A DNA stretch of 9,558 bases, taken from JAFGKM01 sp964408175. Lineage in GTDB: Bacteria > Ratteibacteria > UBA8468 > B48-G9 > JAFGKM01. Positions 5,878 to 9,558 of the stretch are shown piece by piece. The first letter of the stretch is position 1. Every line of letters begins with the position of its first letter. Position numbers and translations under genes: made by a program. The notes below the pieces were generated by a model, which was not told where the DNA came from, searched no databases, and saw nothing but the letters and a program-made list of their open reading frames with translations. The stretch spans positions 1 through 9,558 of the forward strand of contig CAYOYL010000164.1 of NCBI GenBank assembly GCA_964408175.1, written 5' to 3'.

Positions 5878-7234
5878 TTTTTCTCCTCCTATGTTTTTTG
5901 ACAGGAATCTTAACGAGGAACCTTGTTCCCTTCCCTACAGTGGAATTAACCTCAATCAGCCCGCCGTGCTCCTTAACAATCTTCTGTACTATTGCAAGAC
6001 CAAATCCAGTCCCCTTTGTCCCTTTCGTGGAATAGAAAACACTAAAGATTTTATCAATGTTTTTTTCAGATATACCGCAGCCGTTATCCTCAACCCACAG
6101 GGATGCAATCCCTTCGTCAGGTGAAAATCTTGTGCCTACCTTTATTATACCTGTCTTTTTTTCTTCCACTGCATCAAGGGCATTGTTAACAAGATTGACA
6201 ACCAGTCTTTCAAGTCTAGAAGGGTCAACATATATCTTCGGCATATTATCATCAAGTTTCCTGACTATCTTTATCTCTTTTTCCACAAATGCTTCCTTCA
6301 TCGCATCCAGAACCTCTCTGACAATCCTGTTTATATCAACCAACTGCAGGGATATATCTCTCTCTCTGGAATAGTCAATCATTGAAAGAACAAGATTCTT
6401 CATCTTTTCGTAACTATTCTTAACTATCTTCCTGCCTTCATTCAATATTTCCCAATCATTCTTCTCAGATGCTATGTCAACAAGGGCTATGCCATTCTCA
6501 AGGCTGTTGAGAATATTTTTTATGTCGTGAGAAAGACCTCCAATTGTCTCCCCGATAGTGGCAAGACGTTCGTTTTTAATCATGCTGTTCATAAGTTTTA
6601 TGTTGCTGATGGAAAAACTCACAACGGCTGCCCCTGCTATTACCAGAGTCACATCTTCAGACCTGAATCTGTTCCTGCCTTTTTTCCCGACTATCATAGT
6701 ACCGAACCTGTCACGTGTGGTTCTTAACGGAACTGACAATACGGAAAAGATTCTTCCTGAAATTTTTCTGTCGCTGAATATAGTGCTTTCACCCCGGAGG
6801 AAACATTCTCCAGCCATGTCCCTGACATCCGCAGGGTTAAACTCTTTTTCAGAGGGATAGTGATATGCAAGTTGCAAGGGGTACTTATCTGCCCCGCACA
6901 GAAAAACCTCAATAAAGTCAGGATTCAGAAAATCTTTCACCCTCTCTGCAAGGATGCTTACAAGGGTTACCTCATTTTCAACCTGTGCCATTTTTTCTGA
7001 CAGGTGATGCATAAAGAGCATCTCTGTAAAAAATGCAAAGATACCCTGTTCAACATCTTTCATCTCATCAAGAAGAACATTGACAAACCCGTCAATCTCA
7101 ACGCCTTTCTTTTTCTCCTCGTCTGTTTTTTCCTCAAGCCTCCTCATCAACGCGTTAAACCCATCTACAAGACTTGTTACAGGTTTTACGATGCTTCCAA
7201 CCGTACTCTTTATGCTTTTAACAGGCCTTTGCAT
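5870..7234 (-). CDS. Soluble GAF-domain sensor histidine kinase
   Basis: A 454-residue sensor kinase with no membrane segment or signal peptide, hence cytoplasmic. A helical, probably coiled-coil N-terminus (1-85) leads to a GAF-like sensor region (about 85-210). A HisKA dimerisation domain follows with the phosphoacceptor in GGLSHDIKN (His236), then a HATPase domain: N box NLVNNALDAV (347-356), G1 DNGCGI (383-388), F region FSVFYSTK and G2 GTGFGLAI (408-415). All catalytic motifs are intact. The ligand is unknown. No response regulator is encoded in the window, so the partner is elsewhere. I start at the ATG at 7234, which has GGAGG 4 bases upstream; the ATG at 7258 has none. The gene starts inside the end of the phosphatase gene (25-bp overlap) and runs 8 bp into the tRNA-binding gene. 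Confidence 0.92.
   Translation of the reverse strand: MQRPVKSIKSTVGSIVKPVTSLVDGFNALMRRLEEKTDEEKKKGVEIDGFVNVLLDEMKDVEQGIFAFFTEMLFMHHLSEKMAQVENEVTLVSILAERVKDFLNPDFIEVFLCGADKYPLQLAYHYPSEKEFNPADVRDMAGECFLRGESTIFSDRKISGRIFSVLSVPLRTTRDRFGTMIVGKKGRNRFRSEDVTLVIAGAAVVSFSISNIKLMNSMIKNERLATIGETIGGLSHDIKNILNSLENGIALVDIASEKNDWEILNEGRKIVKNSYEKMKNLVLSMIDYSRERDISLQLVDINRIVREVLDAMKEAFVEKEIKIVRKLDDNMPKIYVDPSRLERLVVNLVNNALDAVEEKKTGIIKVGTRFSPDEGIASLWVEDNGCGISEKNIDKIFSVFYSTKGTKGTGFGLAIVQKIVKEHGGLIEVNSTVGKGTRFLVKIPVKKHRRRKNG
5883..5890 (-). promoter_or_regulatory. Strong Shine-Dalgarno inside the kinase 3' end
   Basis: On the minus strand this reads AGGAGGAG, ending 5 bases before the ATG at 5877. It lies within the last codons of the kinase gene. 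Confidence 0.75.
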
Positions 7235-7977
7235 AGAGCCTCCAGACTGCCTATACATCCATTGTCCGCATAACTGAGCGTCACTCTGTCAAGGTTGTGT
7301 TCAAGGTACCTACCCCCGGCCTCACCTATAATGATTTTACCTGCTTCTATATCCCAGGGGTTAAGTCCAACCTCCCAGAAGATGTCTGTCCTGCCTGCCG
7401 CGATATAACACAGGTCCAGAGCCGCCGCACCCATACTCCTTACCTTTTTTACCTTCAGTGCAACCTCAGAGAGCACTGAAAGTCCTGACCTAATCTCTTC
7501 CTTACCCTTCATCAGCCCAAAGCCGACAATAGCGTCTTTAAGGGTGGTTACCGAACTGACTCTTATCCTTTCTCCGTTTAAAAAGGCTCCTTTGCCACTT
7601 CTCCCTGTAAACAACTCATCCCTGAAAAAGTCATAAACGATACCAAACCTCTCGTCTTTATTTCCACATGCTATGGAGGTACAACAGTGGGGGATGCCTC
7701 TTGAATAATTGACAGTGCCGTCAAGCGGGTCAACGGTCCATACGTATCCGGAACTTCCTTCCTTATTTCCACGCTCCTCAGCAATATAACCGTCTTCGGG
7801 GAACTCTTTTTCAATACCCCCGATGATTATCTCTTCGCTTCCGGTATCCTGTTTCAGTTTAACGTCATAGTCTGTATTTTTAAAGACCTCTATTCTATTC
7901 CGTCTCGCCTTCAAAAAAGACCCTGCTTCTCCTGCCAGTTTCAACCCCAATTCAAATCTTATATGTAGAGTAGACAT
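7210..7977 (-). CDS. suhB: Inositol monophosphatase family protein (SuhB-like)
   Basis: A 255-residue magnesium-dependent phosphatase of the inositol monophosphatase family. Motif 1, WTVDPLDGTVNY (80-91), carries the metal-binding aspartates Asp83 and Asp86; the upstream AEE (66-68) supplies the metal-binding glutamate; motif 2, PWDIEAGKIIIGEAGG, lies near the C-terminus. The substrate could be inositol-1-phosphate, a sugar bisphosphate, histidinol phosphate or 3'-phosphoadenosine-5'-phosphate; the family is broad, so the symbol is provisional. The start is the ATG at 7977, because AGGAGG lies 5 bases upstream; a GTG at 7983 overlaps that site. It is first in an apparent operon with the histidine kinase and the tRNA-binding protein. 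A 47-bp palindrome lies directly against its ribosome binding site. Confidence 0.88.
   Translation of the reverse strand: MSTLHIRFELGLKLAGEAGSFLKARRNRIEVFKNTDYDVKLKQDTGSEEIIIGGIEKEFPEDGYIAEERGNKEGSSGYVWTVDPLDGTVNYSRGIPHCCTSIACGNKDERFGIVYDFFRDELFTGRSGKGAFLNGERIRVSSVTTLKDAIVGFGLMKGKEEIRSGLSVLSEVALKVKKVRSMGAAALDLCYIAAGRTDIFWEVGLNPWDIEAGKIIIGEAGGRYLEHNLDRVTLSYADNGCIGSLEALCKGLLKA
7239..7243 (-). promoter_or_regulatory. Shine-Dalgarno deciding the kinase start
   Basis: GGAGG on the minus strand lies 4 bases before the ATG at 7234, within the phosphatase coding sequence. The spacing is short but no comparable site precedes the ATG at 7258. Confidence 0.55.
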
Positions 7978-7982
7978 TTCCA

Positions 7983-7988
7983 CCTCCT
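7983..7988 (-). promoter_or_regulatory. Shine-Dalgarno of the phosphatase gene, abutting a hairpin
   Basis: AGGAGG on the minus strand, 5 bases before the ATG at 7977. The 22-bp stem at 7989-8035 ends at the very next base, so a folded leader would place the hairpin edge against the ribosome binding site. Confidence 0.75.
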
Positions 7989-8035
7989 AAATCCCCCTGT
8001 ATCCCCCTTTGACAAAGGGGGATACAGGGGGATTT
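7989..8035. repeat. Perfect 47-bp palindrome, copy 2 of the CCCCCTTTG family
   Basis: Arms 7989-8010 and 8014-8035 are exact 22-bp reverse complements around a 3-base centre GAC. The right 33 bases match 1571-1603 with two differences, showing a dispersed repeat family. It lies between the tRNA terminator and the phosphatase ribosome binding site and occupies most of the 74 bases between them. It is not a classical intrinsic terminator, as no T-run follows on either strand beyond the TTT of its own arm. Confidence 0.85.
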
Positions 8036-8051
8036 ATCCATTCCTCTCTCC

Positions 8052-8078
8052 AAAAAAATACGGAGGTCGGACCTCCGT
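8052..8078 (-). terminator. Rho-independent terminator of tRNA-Val
   Basis: On the minus strand an 8-bp stem, ACGGAGGT pairing with ACCTCCGT around a 3-base loop (8078-8060), is followed by A and then seven T. It begins 3 bases after the end of the tRNA gene, so it should end the tRNA (and any read-through mtnA) transcript. Confidence 0.9.
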
Positions 8079-8080
8079 AA

Positions 8081-8153
8081 TGGGCGGTACAGGAATCGAA
8101 CCTGTGACCTCTTGCGTGTGAAGCAAGCGCTCTAACCGCTGAGCCAACCGCCC
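8081..8153 (-). tRNA. tRNA-Val (anticodon CAC)
   Basis: A full cloverleaf on the minus strand: acceptor GGGCGGT with ACCGCCC, D stem GCTC/GAGC, anticodon stem CTTGC/GCAAG with loop TTCACAC, T stem ACAGG/CCTGT with loop TTCGATT, and discriminator A73, as expected for valine. The anticodon CAC reads GUG. The 3' CCA is not encoded and must be added after transcription. All stems pair without mismatch. The first 22 bases also encode the C-terminus and stop codon of mtnA. It has its own likely promoter (8166-8174) and terminator (8052-8078). tRNA-Val(UAC) can also read GUG, so this isoacceptor may not be essential. Confidence 0.97.
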
Positions 8154-9178
8154 CGATGTCTTTTAATTATACCACGCTCTGTGATAAAACCCTTGATAAG
8201 TTTAGCAGGAGTCACGTCAAACGCAGGGTTATAAACAGGTGCATCCTTAAGAGAAATCCTCACCCCTCTTATCCCCCTTACCTCATCTGCACCTCTCTGT
8301 TCAACCGGTATCTCCTTCCCTGTTTTTATCTTCGGGTCAAAGGTGGAATAGGGCGCCGCAATATAAAAATCCACCTTGTGATAATTCGCCAGCACGGATA
8401 GTGAATAGGTACCTATCTTATTCGCTGTATCACCGTTTTTCGCTATCCTGTCCGCCCCTGTAATAACAAGGTCAACCTTTCCCTGCTCCATCAGGTATCC
8501 TGCCATATTGTCGCATATAAGGGTATATGGAATACCTGCCTTTTTAAGTTCCCACGCGGTCAGGCGCGCACCCTGAAGGATTGGTCTGGTCTCATCAACG
8601 AAAATGTGGAACTTCTTCCCTTTGTTTTTCGCCACAAAGAAAACGGAGAGGGCGGTGCCAAAACCCGAGGTAGCAAGCCCCCCTGCATTGCAGTGTGTAA
8701 GAATGTTCATATTGTTTTTTATCAGGCCTGCACCGTACACCCCTATTTTATAACAACAATCAAGGTCTTCTTTGTATATCGCTGAAGCCTCATCCAACAG
8801 TCTTTCTTTCAACTCCCCGGATGAAACATCTTCAGGGACCTTCAAGACCTTCTGCATACGGTCAAGCGCGAAGAACAGGTTGTATGCAGTAGGACGTGAC
8901 GTCGCAAGGTATGCTAAATCCTTCTCAACGGTTTTTCTAAGTGTTTTAACATCCATTGTTTTTGTCTTCAAAGCGGAACGTGCTATCCCGTAGGCAGCCA
9001 CACACCCTATGGCAGGCGCCCCTCTCACACTCAGATTGCGGATGGCAGACCACACATCCCTGATATTCTTTAACTCAACAGTTTTTTCTTTGTCAGGGAG
9101 CAGCCTCTGGTCTATAATAAACAATCTTCCCTTCTCCCACCACAAGGTTTTTATAATTGGGGTCATTTTATTACCCAT
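8132..9178 (-). CDS. mtnA: S-methyl-5-thioribose-1-phosphate isomerase
   Basis: A 348-residue enzyme of the methionine salvage pathway that converts methylthioribose-1-phosphate to methylthioribulose-1-phosphate. Family motifs are complete: RGAPAIG (52-58), HCNAGGLAT with the catalytic cysteine Cys163, VDETRPILQGARLTAWEL (194-211), CDNMAGYLM, TGADRIAKNGDTANKIGTYS with the catalytic aspartate Asp243, and APYSTFD. The eIF2B-alpha-like fold also includes ribose-1,5-bisphosphate isomerases, but these motifs favour MtnA. The start could be 9178 or the ATG at 9166; neither has a good ribosome binding site. After the usual ending GIIK, the last residues RHRGGWLSG and the stop are encoded by the tRNA-Val leader and the first 22 bases of that gene. 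Functionally it complements the polyamine genes, whose downstream reactions release methylthioadenosine. Confidence 0.95.
   Translation of the reverse strand: MGNKMTPIIKTLWWEKGRLFIIDQRLLPDKEKTVELKNIRDVWSAIRNLSVRGAPAIGCVAAYGIARSALKTKTMDVKTLRKTVEKDLAYLATSRPTAYNLFFALDRMQKVLKVPEDVSSGELKERLLDEASAIYKEDLDCCYKIGVYGAGLIKNNMNILTHCNAGGLATSGFGTALSVFFVAKNKGKKFHIFVDETRPILQGARLTAWELKKAGIPYTLICDNMAGYLMEQGKVDLVITGADRIAKNGDTANKIGTYSLSVLANYHKVDFYIAAPYSTFDPKIKTGKEIPVEQRGADEVRGIRGVRISLKDAPVYNPAFDVTPAKLIKGFITERGIIKRHRGGWLSG
8166..8174 (-). promoter_or_regulatory. Extended -10 promoter for tRNA-Val inside mtnA
   Basis: The minus strand reads TGGTATAAT, a consensus TATAAT with the upstream TGn extension that can replace a good -35 box. 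No strong -35 is seen at 16-18 bases. Transcription would start near 8159, about 5 bases before the mature tRNA 5' end. The bases also encode Gly-Ile-Ile near the C-terminus of MtnA. Confidence 0.6.
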
Positions 9179-9190
9179 TGCTCTATTTCA

Positions 9191-9307
9191 GCCATCAAAA
9201 AGACAGGTAGGTAAATTTTCGTCTGTACCTACTATTCCCATTAATTCTTCCTTATCACCAAATAATCTTCCATCGCCAACGAAAAGAAATACCTCAAACT
9301 CCCCATT
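9191..9307 (-). pseudogene. Coding-like 39-codon remnant, unidentified
   Basis: A stop-to-stop open stretch on the minus strand, bounded by TGA at 9308-9310 and TGA at 9188-9190. Its translation looks protein-like (FEVFLFVGDGRLFG near the start, GTDENLPTCLFDG at the end). It has no start codon at its head; the only ATG is at its 24th codon, and no ribosome binding site is apparent. It may be the tail of a decayed gene, perhaps of the restriction-modification type given its neighbour, or chance. I do not recognise it. A 7-bp inverted repeat (9207-9213 with 9226-9232) lies within it. Confidence 0.25.
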
Positions 9308-9348
9308 TCATAACTCGTTATTTTTCCCGATTTTCTGTCAACCACTTT

Positions 9349-9558
9349 CTATCCTCGCTTTTTCGCTGAATTATATTTAACAAGTTTGTCCCAAAGTATA
9401 TTTCCCTTTTTATCACAGTAGATTTTGGCAAATTCAAAAGTGAATTTATTTATCACCCGAGCATACTCTTTTCGAAAATCTTCGTTTTTCTTCTTTGCCT
9501 CATAGCCCAAAGGTTTAATAATTTTTATATAAAGTTCTTCATCCCCTGAAATGAACTC
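9349..9558 (-). CDS. C-terminal 69 residues of a possible type II restriction endonuclease (partial)
   Basis: An open frame runs in from the right edge of the window on the minus strand and stops at TAG (9349-9351). The 69 residues begin EFISGDEELYIKIIKPLGY and end DKLVKYNSAKKRG. The FISGDEELY...IKPLGYEAKKKNEDF pattern recalls the C-terminal region of PmeII-type restriction endonucleases, from memory only and without the catalytic PD-ExK region, which would lie outside the window. The DNA is much more AT-rich than the rest of the window: 53 G/C bases in 9361-9540, about 29%. This fits a horizontally acquired gene. No partner methyltransferase is visible. Confidence 0.45.
   Translation of the reverse strand, partial: EFISGDEELYIKIIKPLGYEAKKKNEDFRKEYARVINKFTFEFAKIYCDKKGNILWDKLVKYNSAKKRG

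Noticed and set aside
7256..7258. Upstream ATG for the histidine kinase
   Set aside because: No ribosome binding site before it, whereas GGAGG precedes the ATG at 7234.
7981..7983. GTG start for the phosphatase
   Set aside because: It overlaps the AGGAGG site itself; the ATG at 7977 has correct spacing.
9197..9232. Hairpin plus T-run as a terminator before mtnA
   Set aside because: The stem is only 7 bp with a 12-base loop, and the five-T run is separated from it by several bases; too weak to call.
9009..9380. 123-codon plus-strand open frame across the mtnA start and AT-rich edge
   Set aside because: Antisense to mtnA, the coding-like remnant and the endonuclease end; no start signal or recognisable motif.

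Overview
The window looks like a chromosomal stretch from an uncultured environmental bacterium of moderate GC. Base counts on two sampled coding lines (8461-8520 and 4381-4440) give about 42% and 55%, and the right edge falls to about 33%. The gene set (pyruvoyl arginine decarboxylase, agmatinase, MtnA, AhbD/NirJ-like SPASM radical SAM, stand-alone tRNA-binding OB fold) together with several palindromic intergenic repeats is reminiscent of Nitrospirota, Planctomycetota or Desulfobacterota-type genomes. That placement is a guess from memory; nothing here fixes the phylum.

Left part (1-3892): the 3' end of a CehA/McBA-like PHP metallohydrolase (+) converges with, and overlaps by 17 bp, a TIM-barrel sugar isomerase/epimerase-like gene (-). 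A 244-bp divergent intergenic region follows, with a repeat copy and a good sigma70-type promoter. It drives a two-gene + strand unit: a CE15 (glucuronoyl-esterase-like) alpha/beta hydrolase without a signal peptide, joined by a TAATG stop/start overlap to a SPASM radical SAM protein.

Middle part (3893-5556): a degenerate palindromic repeat precedes pdaD (pyruvoyl-dependent arginine decarboxylase) and speB (agmatinase). This is a compact two-step route from arginine through agmatine to putrescine. Directly after the speB stop codon sits a 101-bp MITE-like element with perfect 23-bp terminal inverted repeats.

Right part (5557-9558), all on the minus strand, in transcription order: the C-terminal end of a possible restriction endonuclease in AT-rich DNA at the window edge; a short coding-like remnant; mtnA (methylthioribose-1-phosphate isomerase); tRNA-Val(CAC) with its own extended -10 promoter and a clear intrinsic terminator; a 47-bp perfect palindrome lying against the ribosome binding site of an inositol-monophosphatase-family gene; a soluble GAF histidine kinase; and a stand-alone tRNA-binding OB-fold protein. 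The last three overlap or nearly abut and look like one operon. The 3' end of mtnA runs 22 bp into the tRNA gene, so its stop codon lies in the tRNA D-loop sequence and the tRNA promoter lies inside mtnA codons.

The polyamine genes and mtnA fit one metabolic theme: aminopropyl transfer in polyamine synthesis releases methylthioadenosine, which MtnA helps recycle. I see no confident novel defence or mobile system. The best leads are the mtnA/tRNA-Val nested arrangement, the hydrolase-radical SAM pair, and the inverted-repeat elements.
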